A stretch of DNA of 64,000 nucleotides from Mesorhizobium sp. C432A (GTDB lineage Bacteria; Pseudomonadota; Alphaproteobacteria; Rhizobiales; Rhizobiaceae), in contig NZ_CP100470.1 in NCBI RefSeq assembly GCF_030323145.1, forward strand, positions 4,691,001 through 4,755,000, given 5' to 3'. Below, piece after piece: positions 39,031 through 47,859 of the stretch. Within the stretch, counting starts at the first letter, position 1, and the number at the start of each line of letters is the position of its first letter. The notes beneath the pieces are model-generated. The model ran no database searches. It was not told where the DNA came from and saw nothing but the letters and a program-made list of their open reading frames with translations. The translations under genes were made by a program, and so were the position numbers.

Positions 39031-40014
39031 CTATCTCGCGATGCCGGCAACCCGCTCGGGGTATTGCACTGCCAGCATCGATTTGTCGGCGTGATCGGCG
39101 AAGATAGCGCTGACCTTTTCGGCGTCGAACCGCGCCCGTCGCTTGCGCTTCTCGTCGTTGAGCAAAATCCCGCTGATGGCGTCGAACTTGCGGCCGAGGT
39201 TTTTCAGTATGCCTCTCTTGATCGGCCAGCTGCTGCTGAAACGGCCGGCCCAGGGAGTGCCTTTCGCCAGATCGCGATAGATCGCCATGGCGTCGACCTC
39301 GACACCGATCGGCGGACGGTCCCAGGGCTTGCCCCAGGCGAAGTGGCGGGCGTAGCAGCGGCTGAAAGGGATCTGGCTGGTGTAGTTGGTCATCACGTTC
39401 CAGAACGGGTGCATCGTCTGCCACCTGCCCTCGAAAGCCACGTTCAACGCACCTTGATCCATCCCGTAAGCCTGCTCGGAGGCCAACTGCCGGGTACGCT
39501 CCAGAAGCCCCTCCTGCCTGACCAGCGGCATGTTGAACACCAGCACGCCGGCATTGAACTTCGGCGCCCCTGGCTGCATCGGCAAATGCTGTCGATACTT
39601 TACGTCGAAATAGGTCTGCTCGTCGTGTGCGGCCAGCAGCGGAGCGTTGAGCGGGGTGTTGCAGAGATCTGCTATCGATCGGTTGAAAAGCACATCGGCG
39701 TCTGAATAGGCGATGCGGTCGTATGGCTCGAATTGAGGCAATTGATCGGCGAACAGCCTGATGTAGGTCGCAAGCGTGGGATGCGTTCCACGATTGAAGT
39801 TCGTCGCCTCCATGAACTTCGTTACGTCGATGATGCCGATCCTCCCCTCGAGCAAACGCTCACCGGCAGACCGGTCGTCACTGGGAATGACGCCGGTGTG
39901 CAAAATAAAGCCGTCGACGGCGCCGGACAAATCCAACACACGGCGCGCCGCCAAGCAGGTGTACGGAAAATACCTTTGATCGGCGGCGAAAAAGAAGCAT
40001 GGCTTTTGCGACAC
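39031..40014 (-). CDS. glycosyltransferase family 8, paralogue A
   Basis: A 327-residue GT-A enzyme. The N-terminus (CFFFAADQRYFPYTCLAARR) opens the nucleotide fold. The metal-binding DxD is Asp105-Ala-Asp107 in YSDADVLFN. FNAGVLVFNMPLVR is the acceptor-side motif of GT8. It is close in sequence and length to the adjacent paralogue at 40063, so the pair arose by tandem duplication. It probably decorates the exopolysaccharide with a hexose. Confidence 0.9.
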   Translation of the reverse strand: MSQKPCFFFAADQRYFPYTCLAARRVLDLSGAVDGFILHTGVIPSDDRSAGERLLEGRIGIIDVTKFMEATNFNRGTHPTLATYIRLFADQLPQFEPYDRIAYSDADVLFNRSIADLCNTPLNAPLLAAHDEQTYFDVKYRQHLPMQPGAPKFNAGVLVFNMPLVRQEGLLERTRQLASEQAYGMDQGALNVAFEGRWQTMHPFWNVMTNYTSQIPFSRCYARHFAWGKPWDRPPIGVEVDAMAIYRDLAKGTPWAGRFSSSWPIKRGILKNLGRKFDAISGILLNDEKRKRRARFDAEKVSAIFADHADKSMLAVQYPERVAGIAR

Positions 40015-40062
40015 AGTCTAATTCTCCTGCCCTGCGCCTTACGGATCAAAGTCGCGAATATC

Positions 40063-41031
40063 TCAAGCGAAACCGCCGAGTATTTCAGGAAACTGCACGG
40101 CCATCGCACCGGCAAGGGCATGCTCGGCATAAATCCTATGCACCTTGCTTCCATCATACCTTGCCCGCCGCCGATACCGATCCTTGGCAGGCAACATCCC
40201 CATGATGCCGTCGAATCTGCGAGCGAATCGCCTCATGACGCCTCGCTCGAAGGGAATGCGCTGCCGGAAGGGCTGGAGCCAAGGCGTATCCCTTGCCAGA
40301 CCGCGCCAGACGGCAAGCGCCTCAAGTTCCACGTCGACCTGGCTCCCCCACGGCTTGCCGCCGGCGAAATGCCGGGCATAGGCTTGGGCGAACCGAAATT
40401 CCTTCGTATTGTTGGACATCAAATTCCAGTTCGGATGCATCGTCTGCCACTTGCCCTCGAAGACGATGTTCAGCGCGTTCTGATCGTTCATCTGCCCGGC
40501 AACGGCGACATCTCTGGCGCGGTGCAAAAGTCCCTGTTCACGCACCAGCGGCATGTTGAAGACGATGATACCGGCATTGAAGTAAGGCGCTCCCGGCTGC
40601 ATCGACAATTTGTGCCGGTAGCCTGGGCGGAAGTACATATAATCGTCATGGGCGGCCAACAATGGGGCATGAAGTGTCTGGCCCACCAGGTCACCTATAT
40701 CCCGATTGAAGAGGACATCACAATCAACATGGGCGATGCGGTCATAGTCCGCGAACTGAGGCAGTTGGTCGGCGAAAAGCCGAACAAAAGTGCCGACATT
40801 GCTTGGCCGGAAAGTATGACCGGCCTGCGCAAACAACGCCGATACGTCCATTATGCGAAGGCGATTCTTCAGCAGGCGTTCAGCAACACGCATATCGGCA
40901 TCGCGTGCGCCGAAATGCAGGATGAAGCCTGGCGTTGCGTCTCCCGAAACGTCCAGAATTCTGCGCGCCGCCAAGCATGCATATGGGAAATAGTTGGCGT
41001 CGGCCGCTAGAAAAAAACAGGAATTTGCCAC
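40063..41031 (-). CDS. glycosyltransferase family 8, paralogue B
   Basis: A 322-residue GT8 enzyme with DxD Asp103-Cys-Asp105 in HVDCDVLFN, and FNAGIIVFNMPLVR, LLAAHDD and WQTMHPNWNLMS shared with paralogue A. It is followed 48 bp later by paralogue A on the same strand. Its upstream region contains the 25-bp tandem hairpins. Divergence between the copies suggests different donors or acceptors. Confidence 0.9.
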   Translation of the reverse strand: MANSCFFLAADANYFPYACLAARRILDVSGDATPGFILHFGARDADMRVAERLLKNRLRIMDVSALFAQAGHTFRPSNVGTFVRLFADQLPQFADYDRIAHVDCDVLFNRDIGDLVGQTLHAPLLAAHDDYMYFRPGYRHKLSMQPGAPYFNAGIIVFNMPLVREQGLLHRARDVAVAGQMNDQNALNIVFEGKWQTMHPNWNLMSNNTKEFRFAQAYARHFAGGKPWGSQVDVELEALAVWRGLARDTPWLQPFRQRIPFERGVMRRFARRFDGIMGMLPAKDRYRRRARYDGSKVHRIYAEHALAGAMAVQFPEILGGFA

Positions 41032-41047
41032 GCGCAGTCCTTCTTAT

Positions 41048-41097
41048 CGGTATTGGGCGAGCCATACCGTCTCGGTATTGGGCGAGCCATACCGTCT
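41048..41097. repeat. exact tandem duplication of a 25-bp hairpin unit
   Basis: 41048-41072 and 41073-41097 are identical 25-bp units. Each holds the inverted repeat CGGTAT / ATACCG around TGGGCGAGCC, so each can fold alone and the two can pair with each other. It is 16 bp upstream of GT8 paralogue B (minus strand) and about 100 bp from the tRNA gene. Confidence 0.9.
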
Positions 41098-41201
41098 TGG
41101 CGTTGCGCCGACAAGGCCGGATGCCTCGCGATTTTTCCGGTCCAACGCGCCGTTTTAGCGCTTGCACCATAACCCTTGAAAATATATGGCTTTGCGCGGT
41201 C

Positions 41202-41278
<77 letters not shown>

Positions 41279-41347
41279 AACAAATAGTTGGCCGCTTCCC
41301 CCAAGGTGGCTACCGTCTTTTCGACTTCCCGCAAACAAGGTGCATTC

Positions 41348-41923
41348 TTAAGCCGCCATGCTGGCGTGCCGCTCGATAAAGAGTTCGATGGGACCTGTGA
41401 GAAAAGCAGCCTCCTGCTTGATCTTCTCGTCGCTCCATTCCCACCACCGGATCGCCAGCAATTTCGCAATAACATCCTGTGAAAAGCGATACCGGATAAG
41501 CTTGGCCGGGACCCCGCCGACGATCGCGTATGGCGGCACATCCCTGGTGACAATGGCGCCGGCCGCAACAATAGCGCCATCCGCGATGTGGACGCCTGGC
41601 ATGATCAGCGCTTGGCGGCCGATCCAGACATCATTGGCGATGGTAATGCCGACGGGTTTGCCGCCGTGCGAATTGAGATCGGTCGCGTTCATCATGCGGC
41701 TGTGGATCGGAAAAGTGGTTGCAGCCCAAGGCACGTGGCTTCCCCCGGAACATTCAAAGCTCACGTTGCCGGCGACCGAACAGAACGCCCCAAGGGCCAA
41801 CGGAGTGGCGGCAGACGCTCCAAGCACCTTCTTCCGGCTCACCCCATAGGTGTGACGTCCAACGGTCACGCTTGGGGGCAGCTTGGATCGAAACAGATTC
41901 CTCATGCGCAGCCAGCCCGTCAC
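41348..41923 (-). CDS. CatB-related hexapeptide acetyltransferase
   Basis: A 191-residue left-handed beta-helix acyltransferase of the xenobiotic/CatB group. Hexapeptide turns run from [18 protein letters not shown] through [35 protein letters not shown], with catalytic His in GSHVPW or FPIHSRM. The C-terminal [10 protein letters not shown] is typical of the group. The GTG start at 41923 overlaps the upstream glycosyltransferase stop by 4 bp. It most likely O-acetylates a sugar of the exopolysaccharide rather than an antibiotic. Confidence 0.88.
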   Translation of the reverse strand: MTGWLRMRNLFRSKLPPSVTVGRHTYGVSRKKVLGASAATPLALGAFCSVAGNVSFECSGGSHVPWAATTFPIHSRMMNATDLNSHGGKPVGITIANDVWIGRQALIMPGVHIADGAIVAAGAIVTRDVPPYAIVGGVPAKLIRYRFSQDVIAKLLAIRWWEWSDEKIKQEAAFLTGPIELFIERHASMAA

Positions 41924-42708
41924 AGTGACCTCTTAAGCTTCTGGAGCAAGAGATCCGCGGGAGTCCGCCATAGACGATATCGACTGGCCTTTGCAACCTG
42001 CTGGCCGACTGGCGCCATGCCGTACGCGTTAAAGAACGCATGAACACGCGGCTCAGCGAACTGCTTTTTGCCTCGGGTATTGTAGTGTCGGATCGGCAGG
42101 CTATGAGGGCTTATGATTCGGCCGTTTTGAGAAAGGGCTACCCCGAGGCAGAACTGCTCGGGCGCCCAAGTGTCGGTCACCTTATGAACGGCCTTGATAG
42201 CGGCGAAGGCGTCCACCATGGCTGTGAGGTTGTCCCGGTGGATCCCGACGATGCCGCTGTTCCACATCGGTTCCTGGCCGGTCAGGACCTGGCCGCCGAC
42301 GCTGATGTTCTTGCCCGGCAGCGCGTTCTGATAGATGCGATGCGGCCCTTCGCACAGGCGCATAGTGGAATGGGTCGCAGAGATCGAGCGGAAGCCCTTC
42401 GACGGGTCACCCACCGGGTACATGTCGGTGTCCATGAAAAGGAGCCGATCTGCTCGCTGCAAAAGCTCACGCATAGCCCCGGCCTTGATACCGAAATGGT
42501 AGCTTCCGCCGAAAGACCACTGGTCTTTCTGTTCGGCCGTTATGAGCATTGTCTCAACAGGATAAGCGCGAAATAGGTCAGTCCTGTCCGTTGCGACGAC
42601 TATTCTGGCGGTCGGGCAATGGTGCAAAAGCTTGAGGGCGCTGAGTAGCGCGCCGCGATGGTAAAGCTCGTTCTCACCATAGGCGATGTAACCAAAAACG
42701 TCGTTCAT
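41920..42708 (-). CDS. putative glycosyltransferase (GT-A, GT8-related)
   Basis: A 262-residue protein opening [32 protein letters not shown] precedes a DxD-like Asp93-Thr-Asp95 in [14 protein letters not shown], and [13 protein letters not shown] lies later, all consistent with a nucleotide-sugar transferase fold. The family is not certain. By eye its base composition and that of its upstream flank are less G/C-rich than the surroundings. It is translationally coupled to the acetyltransferase gene. Confidence 0.75.
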   Translation of the reverse strand: MNDVFGYIAYGENELYHRGALLSALKLLHHCPTARIVVATDRTDLFRAYPVETMLITAEQKDQWSFGGSYHFGIKAGAMRELLQRADRLLFMDTDMYPVGDPSKGFRSISATHSTMRLCEGPHRIYQNALPGKNISVGGQVLTGQEPMWNSGIVGIHRDNLTAMVDAFAAIKAVHKVTDTWAPEQFCLGVALSQNGRIISPHSLPIRHYNTRGKKQFAEPRVHAFFNAYGMAPVGQQVAKASRYRLWRTPADLLLQKLKRSL

Positions 42709-42802
42709 TCCGCCACGTATAATGAGTCGTTCAATCTTCTACTAGCTGCGCTCGCAGTCGTTTTGCTCCCAGAAATCTCCTGCTGAAATCAGCCGACGAT
42801 TA

Positions 42803-43261
42803 CTACTGGCACACATCGACCCATTCGGCATCGACAATCTGTGCCATGCGCTCAGGGCTCAGCCGCACCGCGGCGTTGGTGGCGCCGGCCGCGGGCACGA
42901 CTTCATCGAAGGCGCGCAGCGAGACGTCGCAATAGACCGGCAGCGGCGCCGGCAGGCCGAACGGACAGACGCCGCCGACGGGATGGCTGGTAATCGCGAC
43001 AACCTCATCGGCGTCCAGCATCCGCGGCTTGCCGCCGAAGCGGTCCTTGAACTTGCGGTTGTCGAGCCTCGACATGCCCCCGGCCACGATCAGCATGGTC
43101 TCACCGCCGACGCGCAGGCAGATGGTCTTGGCGATCTGCGCCGGCTCCACGCCATGCGCCTCAGCCGCCAGCGCCACCGTCGCCGAACTCGCTTCGGTGA
43201 CGAGCACTTCGACATCGGGCGCATGGGCAGCCAGGAAGGCGCGCACGGTCTCAAGGCTCAT
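42803..43261 (-). CDS. YbaK/EbsC-family Cys-tRNA(Pro) deacylase
   Basis: A 152-residue editing-domain protein that in characterised members clears misacylated tRNA-Pro (YbaK: Cys-tRNA-Pro). Lys45 in AKTICLRV is the conserved lysine. SRLDNRKFKDRFGGKPRMLDADEV and GGVCPFGLP are family signatures. A single-domain, cytoplasmic protein. It lies 1.5 kb from a tRNA-Pro gene, probably by chance. Confidence 0.9.
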   Translation of the reverse strand: MSLETVRAFLAAHAPDVEVLVTEASSATVALAAEAHGVEPAQIAKTICLRVGGETMLIVAGGMSRLDNRKFKDRFGGKPRMLDADEVVAITSHPVGGVCPFGLPAPLPVYCDVSLRAFDEVVPAAGATNAAVRLSPERMAQIVDAEWVDVCQ

Positions 43262-43508
43262 CTCGGCATCGTCCCATTCGAAAAATGCGGTTAGCGTTCA
43301 CACTGGATAGCTTCACGCTCGGTCGGCGGCAACCTCCCCGCCCCTCGACGGCTGCAGCGGTACCAGGCCAGGCGGGCCGCGCCGCATGTCGGCAATGGAA
43401 GGCGCATCCCCCGTGCGGGAGATGTGTTCGGGCTGCTGCCTTGGTAGGTCGCAATGGACCAGGGCCGGCGCTGATGCTGTGCTCCCACGACCAACCGGAG
43501 AGATCATC

Positions 43509-43961
43509 ATGCTCAAGCTCGCCTCGGCTCTGGCGCTGCTGCTTGTCGGGACGGCGCCGCTGCTTGCCGACGACATGCCGATAAACGCGGACGCCATCAA
43601 ATGGGGCCCTGCTCCTGCTGTCCTGCCCGCCGGCGCGGACATGGCTGTCATCGCCGGGGACCCCTCGAAGGATGGCATCTACGTGCTGCGGTTGAAGCTG
43701 CCGGCCGGCTACAGGATTGCCGCGCACAACCATCCCACCTCGGAGTATGTGACGGTGATTTCCGGCAATTTTCATATCGGCATGGGCAACAAGCTCGACG
43801 AGACCAAAGGCATCGAACTGACCGCCGGCGGCTTCGGCGTAGCCCCACAGGGAATGAACCATTACGCCTGGACGACAAGCGCTACGATCGTCCAGGTTCA
43901 TGGCGAGGGGCCGTTCGCGATCACCTACGTCAACCCGGCGGACGATCCTAGCAAGAAGTGA
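43509..43961 (+). CDS. secreted cupin protein
   Basis: A 150-residue protein with a signal peptide (MLKLASALALLLVGTAPLLA, cleavage near residue 20) and a cupin barrel. AHNHPTSEYVTVISGNFHIG contains the metal-binding His/Glu set and GMNHYAWTTS the later His. A periplasmic metal-dependent or ligand-binding role is likely; the reaction is unknown. A strong hairpin follows its stop. Confidence 0.88.
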   Translation: MLKLASALALLLVGTAPLLADDMPINADAIKWGPAPAVLPAGADMAVIAGDPSKDGIYVLRLKLPAGYRIAAHNHPTSEYVTVISGNFHIGMGNKLDETKGIELTAGGFGVAPQGMNHYAWTTSATIVQVHGEGPFAITYVNPADDPSKK

Positions 43962-43982
43962 CATTCGCCATTGGGCGAATGC

Positions 43983-44018
43983 AACAAGCCCGCCAGGGCA
44001 AACCATGGCGGGCTTGTT
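43983..44018. terminator. 13-bp stem between convergent genes
   Basis: AACAAGCCCGCCA / TGGCGGGCTTGTT around a 10-nt loop, preceded by another small hairpin (CATTCGCC / GGCGAATG) directly after the cupin stop. The T tract is weak. It is placed to end both the cupin gene and the convergent HTH gene. Confidence 0.6.
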
Positions 44019-44038
44019 GAACGACGCTTGGCCGTTGT

Positions 44039-44332
44039 TTATGAAACGGACCGGTTTTCCACAGGCGCCGTGGGCGCCGGGGCATCGATCAGGGCCGTTT
44101 CCGGCAATTGCAATGCTGCGGCGATCCGGCGAAGTTTCGTCGGATCGGTGTCCTTGCCGCTCTCTATGTCGGCAATCTCGCTGGTCGACAGACCGCAGGT
44201 CAGGGAAAGCTCTTCAATACTGTATCCCTTTGTCTCCCGGATGGCTTTGAGGCCGGGGTGCTCAAGCGCTACATCGGCCGCAACATCGGCCGCCAGCCTG
44301 GAGAAGGGTTCGTGCTTTGCAGTTTGGGGCAT
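44039..44332 (-). CDS. XRE-type helix-turn-helix regulator
   Basis: A 97-residue DNA-binding protein with a single HTH_3 domain: GLKAIRETKGYSIEELSLTCGLSTSEIADIESGKDTDPTKLRRIAAAL. The start at 44332 (MPQTAKHEP) is chosen because GGAG lies 6 nt upstream; an in-frame ATG at 44344 has no such site. No toxin-like partner is adjacent. Target unknown. Confidence 0.85.
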   Translation of the reverse strand: MPQTAKHEPFSRLAADVAADVALEHPGLKAIRETKGYSIEELSLTCGLSTSEIADIESGKDTDPTKLRRIAAALQLPETALIDAPAPTAPVENRSVS

Positions 44333-44628
44333 TGGCAACTCCATGGGGCTAAAGAGTTTTGGATCAAATGATAGGGTGTTGCCTGAGAGCCGGGACAATG
44401 CCCGCTTGACGGCGATTTGCCAAGGCCCAAACCGACCGTCACAGCATCGTGAACCGGCGTCAAAACCGCAGGCGCCAGGGCACATATAGGATCTCCGCCC
44501 CGATCTCCCAATCAAGTTCTTTTGAAGGGCCGCACGCCGAAGTGTTCAGCGGTTTTGCGCCGCTCGCGCGTTAGCCTGATGTTGCTGGCAGTCGCATCGG
44601 GCCAGCTTTTCCCAAGAGGATCAGATCC

Positions 44629-45243
44629 ATGACATTCAAGACATCAGCCATCGTGCTCGCCACGATTTCAGGCCTCGCCGGCGCGAGCATGGTCGCGGCG
44701 CAAGCCGCCGAGGCCGTGCGCATTCGCGGCACGGTGACCGCCTTTGCCGGAGCGACGCTGACGGTGAAGACCCGCGAAGGCGCTACCGACGCCATCGCGC
44801 TGGCTGAAGGGTGGAAGATTTCCGGCGTCGCCAAGGCGGATGCCGGGGATATCAAGCAAGGCGATTTCCTCGGCATTGCCTCTGTTTCGAAGGCCGATGG
44901 CGGCAGCGGCGCGCTTGAGGTGGTGATCTTCCCGGCCGCGCTCAAAGGCGCCGGCGAAGGCGACCGCCCGTGGGATCTCGAGCCCAACAGCCGGATGACC
45001 AACGGCACGGTCGCCGATGTCACCGAGATTGCAGGTCGCACGGTGACGCTGACCTACGACAATGGCCAGAAAAAGCAGATCGCGATCCCGCAGACGACGC
45101 CGGTGGTGACCTTCGCGCCGGCGACGCCCGCCGACCTCAAGCCTGGCTCTGTGGTGTTCGTCAACGCCGAGCGCGGCAGCGACGGCAAGCTGACCGCGGG
45201 CCGGGTCGTGGTCGGCACCAACGGCGTCATTCCGCCAATGTAA
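44629..45243 (+). CDS. secreted DUF5666-like protein
   Basis: A 204-residue protein with a signal peptide ending near AQAAEA (residue about 28). Two OB-like repeats follow: VRIRGTVTAFAGATLTVKTREG, and later TNGTVADVTEIAGRTVTLTYDNGQKKQIAIP. Each has the G-x-V-x-x-x-x-G-x-x-x-x-V pattern of DUF5666-type domains. Such proteins are sometimes labelled metal transporter parts without evidence. It precedes the His-rich peptide gene by 161 bp. Confidence 0.8.
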   Translation: MTFKTSAIVLATISGLAGASMVAAQAAEAVRIRGTVTAFAGATLTVKTREGATDAIALAEGWKISGVAKADAGDIKQGDFLGIASVSKADGGSGALEVVIFPAALKGAGEGDRPWDLEPNSRMTNGTVADVTEIAGRTVTLTYDNGQKKQIAIPQTTPVVTFAPATPADLKPGSVVFVNAERGSDGKLTAGRVVVGTNGVIPPM

Positions 45244-45404
45244 GTTGCCGACGAAGCGGCCAGACACAATCCAGAAACAAAATTCTACAGTCCGGAAAAA
45301 CTGTCGAAAAGTTCGGAGGCGATAGTCATGACTGCGGGGTTCACCGGGACCGATCTTGCTCGGTGACGGTCAAATTCAGCCCGCGCAGAAAAGGAAACGA
45401 AGTC

Positions 45405-45602
45405 ATGAAGAAGTCCCTCCTGTCGGCTCTCGGGCTGGCTTTTGCCCTGGCTGTCTCTCTGCCCCTCATCGGCGCCAGCAGAGCCGACGCAGCATCGCTG
45501 CACAAGAAGCATCACCATCATCATCATCACAACAAGCATCACCGCCATCACCATCACCACCACCACCACCACCACAACAAGGTGGAGGCCAAGAAGGCCT
45601 GA
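45405..45602 (+). CDS. secreted His-rich small protein
   Basis: A 65-residue protein. After a signal peptide (MKKSLLSALGLAFALAVSL..., likely cleaved after ADA near residue 29) the mature part of about 36 residues has 20 His in runs of 7, 2 and 10, broken by NK and R, and ends NKVEAKKA. AAGGAAACGA provides the ribosome site. A peptide of this type should bind Ni, Zn, Cu or Co in the periplasm as a store or buffer; that is inference from composition. A strong terminator follows. Confidence 0.85.
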   Translation: MKKSLLSALGLAFALAVSLPLIGASRADAASLHKKHHHHHHHNKHHRHHHHHHHHHHNKVEAKKA

Positions 45603-45618
45603 CACGGCCGACTTGCCC

Positions 45619-45672
45619 AACGGGAAGGCTGGCCCTGGAGTCCTCGCCAAGGCCGCCTTCCCGTTTGTTTTT
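45619..45672 (+). terminator. intrinsic terminator after His-rich gene
   Basis: AACGGGAAGGC (45619-45629) pairs with GCCTTCCCGTT (45655-45665), followed by TGTTTTTG. The 25-nt loop can form minor stems. It lies 16 bp past the stop. Confidence 0.8.
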
Positions 45673-45836
45673 GCCAGGCGACATGTGGAAAAGCTGAAGG
45701 CAGGATTCGATGGCGCCGATGCGCCAGAACGCGAGCAACCACAGCGCACCCCAACGAACGTATCAGGCGCAAGGCCGACAACACAGCGGTTGCCAGTTGC
45801 AGGACACCACGGGTCTCTCAATGCTGTCGGAACCCG

Positions 45837-46040
45837 CTAGGACGGCGCCGCGAACGCGAGCACTATTGCGATCAAAATCAAAAGCGGTCCCATCCATTTG
45901 AAATGCTTCGCGACCTGCAGCCACCATGGCTGCTGACCTTTCTGGGCCTGAAAAGGACTTTGGAGCAGCCCAAAACCAACGCCTGTCATCCACAGCCCAG
46001 CGCAGAACATGATGAACTCGTCGATGTAATTTGCGACCAC
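45837..46040 (-). CDS. small two-helix membrane protein
   Basis: 67 residues if started at the GTG at 46040, which has GGAGGA about 8 nt upstream. Two hydrophobic segments, FIMFCAGLWMTGVGFGLL and GPLLILIAIVLAFA, flank a polar SPFQAQKGQQPWWLQVAKHFK loop. An open frame reaches further upstream but is not protein-like. Not recognised. Confidence 0.65.
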   Translation of the reverse strand: MVANYIDEFIMFCAGLWMTGVGFGLLQSPFQAQKGQQPWWLQVAKHFKWMGPLLILIAIVLAFAAPS

Positions 46041-46453
46041 GCCCGTCTCCTCCGCCGGTACCTTTGGACTGGCGTTATAGTCGCAGCCGGGAGTGGCAGA
46101 AAGCGCGGTGCCAAGTGGCGGCAATGACTGCTGCCGCCACCTGACAAGAGCCGGGCGCGGACTCGGTCTTGGCCGGCCATTTGGGCACGCCACGGTGTGA
46201 CCTTCGCATGGGATGCCGCGCCGCTACCTCAGCGGCCTTCACGCGAAAATGCATGGTCGATGCCGGCCCCGCCAGGCGCCGTCCGTTGGCGAAGGCTAAA
46301 AATCGACGTCGCGAAAAAACGCGAAGAAAATTCGAACCACGCATGAACCTTTGCTTTGGAGGCCGCACTAACCGGCATGGACGCCGAGAAGGCGATCCCA
46401 ACACAGAAGGACGCCATGGTGGCGATCCTCGATCCAGAGAAGGAAATGCTCAA
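46041..46453. other. intergenic region with hairpin and possible small ORF
   Basis: About 410 bp between divergent small genes. It contains a 9-bp perfect hairpin (GTGGCGGCA 46115-46123 / TGCCGCCAC 46132-46140) and a possible 26-codon ORF at its end (separate entry). I see no other gene. Confidence 0.5.
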
Positions 46454-46457
46454 ATGA
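46377..46457 (+). CDS. possible 26-aa small ORF coupled to next gene
   Basis: The ORF starts MDAEKAIPTQKDAMVAIL and ends EKEMLK. Its last bases overlap the next start codon by 3 bp (AAATGA). Residue composition is protein-like and charged. There is no clear ribosome site; an in-frame TTG upstream (about 46353) would extend it. It may be a leader peptide for the downstream secreted protein or a chance frame. Confidence 0.25.
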   Translation: MDAEKAIPTQKDAMVAILDPEKEMLK

Positions 46458-46723
46458 CCAACTTCAAGCGCATCACGCTCGCCGCGGCCCTCATCGTCTC
46501 GGCCTTCGGTTCGGCTTCCGTTCCGACCTCGGCTTTCGCCAACGGCACGCATCCCACGGGCGACGGCGGCGCGGTTTGCAAGGGCTCCGGTCATTGCCTG
46601 GTGCTCTCGATCGAGTGCAAAGGCACCTATACCGACGCCACGGACAAGAATGGCACTGTCTATGGCAAGTGCAGCCAGACCGCGCAGGTTTCGCCGCAGG
46701 CCAAGATCAAGCTCGCCAAGTAA
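46454..46723 (+). CDS. secreted Cys-containing hypothetical protein
   Basis: An 89-residue protein with a signal peptide (MTNFKRITLAAALIVSAFGSA..., cleaved near AFA, residue about 29). The mature domain has four Cys (VCKGSGHC, SIECKG, GKCSQT), which may form two disulfides in the periplasm. Not recognised. A terminator follows at 46745. Confidence 0.7.
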   Translation: MTNFKRITLAAALIVSAFGSASVPTSAFANGTHPTGDGGAVCKGSGHCLVLSIECKGTYTDATDKNGTVYGKCSQTAQVSPQAKIKLAK

Positions 46724-46744
46724 TCGGCCGCAGATCAGGGAAAT

Positions 46745-46784
46745 GCGGTCGTCCGCGGGACGGCCGCCATTTTCTTTTTGTTTT
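46745..46784 (+). terminator. intrinsic terminator after secreted Cys protein
   Basis: GCGGTCGTCC / GGACGGCCGC (one G-T pair) with a 3-nt loop is followed by ATTTTCTTTTTGTTTT. It may also serve the convergent minus-strand gene at 46796. Confidence 0.85.
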
Positions 46785-46795
46785 CGTGAATTGTT

Positions 46796-47098
46796 TTAGC
46801 GCCGGCTGAGCAACAAGCTGGCGAGAAGGCCGACCACGACTAACCCAACAGCAGCGGCTGTTGCCGGACGATCGCGCGCCGTCTTTTCGATCGCCCTGCC
46901 CTGCTTCCTGATCGCCGGCAGCGCATCGCTGACAAGGTCGGCAAGCTGCCCATAATAGTCCGAAGCGGCATCGCGCCCGTCCTCGTAGTAAGCACCGCCG
47001 CGTTTGGCCACGACTTTGCGCAAGGCGGCGAGCTCTTTGGAAAGGGTCGCGACCTGCTTTTCGAGATCGAGATCGGAGAGGGTCGAAAGCGATGCCAT
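46796..47098 (-). CDS. DUF883/ElaB-like membrane-anchored protein
   Basis: A 100-residue protein. An amphipathic helical region (SDLDLEKQVATLSKELAALRKVV) and a second helix lead to a single C-terminal membrane anchor, ATAAAVGLVVVGLLASLLLSRR. This layout is that of ElaB/YqjD/DUF883 proteins, tail-anchored inner-membrane proteins that in E. coli associate with ribosomes. AAGGAAA precedes the ATG. The assignment is by architecture. Confidence 0.7.
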   Translation of the reverse strand: MASLSTLSDLDLEKQVATLSKELAALRKVVAKRGGAYYEDGRDAASDYYGQLADLVSDALPAIRKQGRAIEKTARDRPATAAAVGLVVVGLLASLLLSRR

Positions 47099-47182
47099 GA
47101 TTGTTTTCCTTCTTTTTGAGAGAAGGCCAAACGCATGGCCGCAGAACCGGTTCCGGTCTGCTTGCCCGAGGCAGCGGAAAGG

Positions 47183-47725
47183 TTAGCGCACCTGGTCGAG
47201 CAGGCGCTTGCACTCCAGGAGGTCAAACAGCGCCTCCTGCAGCAAGGCCCGGTTGTCGCGCGACAGTTTCGATGCGCCGGGCTGGACCGGACCTTCCTCC
47301 TCGGTCTTGCCCAGGCCGAAAAAGCGGCGGCTGGGTTTTACCTTGGGCTGGCCGACCAGCATCTCGTCATCCATGCCGCGCGGCTGGGCGGCTGGCGTCA
47401 GCGGCACCTGATCGGCCTGCCTGCGCTGCGAGATCGCTTCGACGGCAGCCATGTCGCCATTGCCGATGGCGACCAGGAAATGGTTGCCGTTCTCGCGCAG
47501 CAGTTTCTGCACGCCCTTGATCGTGTAACCCTGGTCGTAGAGCATGTGGCGGATGCCCTTGATCAGTTCGACATCCTGTGGCCGGTAGTAGCGGCGGCCG
47601 CCGCCGCGCTTCATCGGCTTGATCTGGTTGAAACGGGTTTCCCAGAAGCGCAGCACGTGCTGCGGCAGATCGAGATCCTCCGCGACCTCGCTGATGGTGC
47701 GGAAAGCGTCGGGGCTCTTGTCCAT
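47183..47725 (-). CDS. MerR family transcriptional regulator
   Basis: A 180-residue regulator with an N-terminal MerR winged helix: [49 protein letters not shown] long acidic/basic tail follows in place of a metal-binding domain. It lacks the Cys residues of metal sensors. It follows ihfA on the same strand, as in other alphaproteobacteria. The ATG at 47725 (MDKSPDAFR) is preferred over an upstream in-frame codon. Confidence 0.9.
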   Translation of the reverse strand: MDKSPDAFRTISEVAEDLDLPQHVLRFWETRFNQIKPMKRGGGRRYYRPQDVELIKGIRHMLYDQGYTIKGVQKLLRENGNHFLVAIGNGDMAAVEAISQRRQADQVPLTPAAQPRGMDDEMLVGQPKVKPSRRFFGLGKTEEEGPVQPGASKLSRDNRALLQEALFDLLECKRLLDQVR

Positions 47726-47859
47726 GGGCGAAATCCTCACGCTGGACGGCGATCCGGCCCAGTCTGCCGAATCGGGTATCATTTCAGCGGTTTATGAAAC
47801 AATATTCAAGCCCGGCGTCAAAACGGCCCGGCGTTTTCAACCGAAGCCTGCGGCAGAAC

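Noticed and set aside
44039..44332. Antitoxin of a toxin-antitoxin pair
   Set aside because: The HTH protein has no adjacent small partner gene on its strand.
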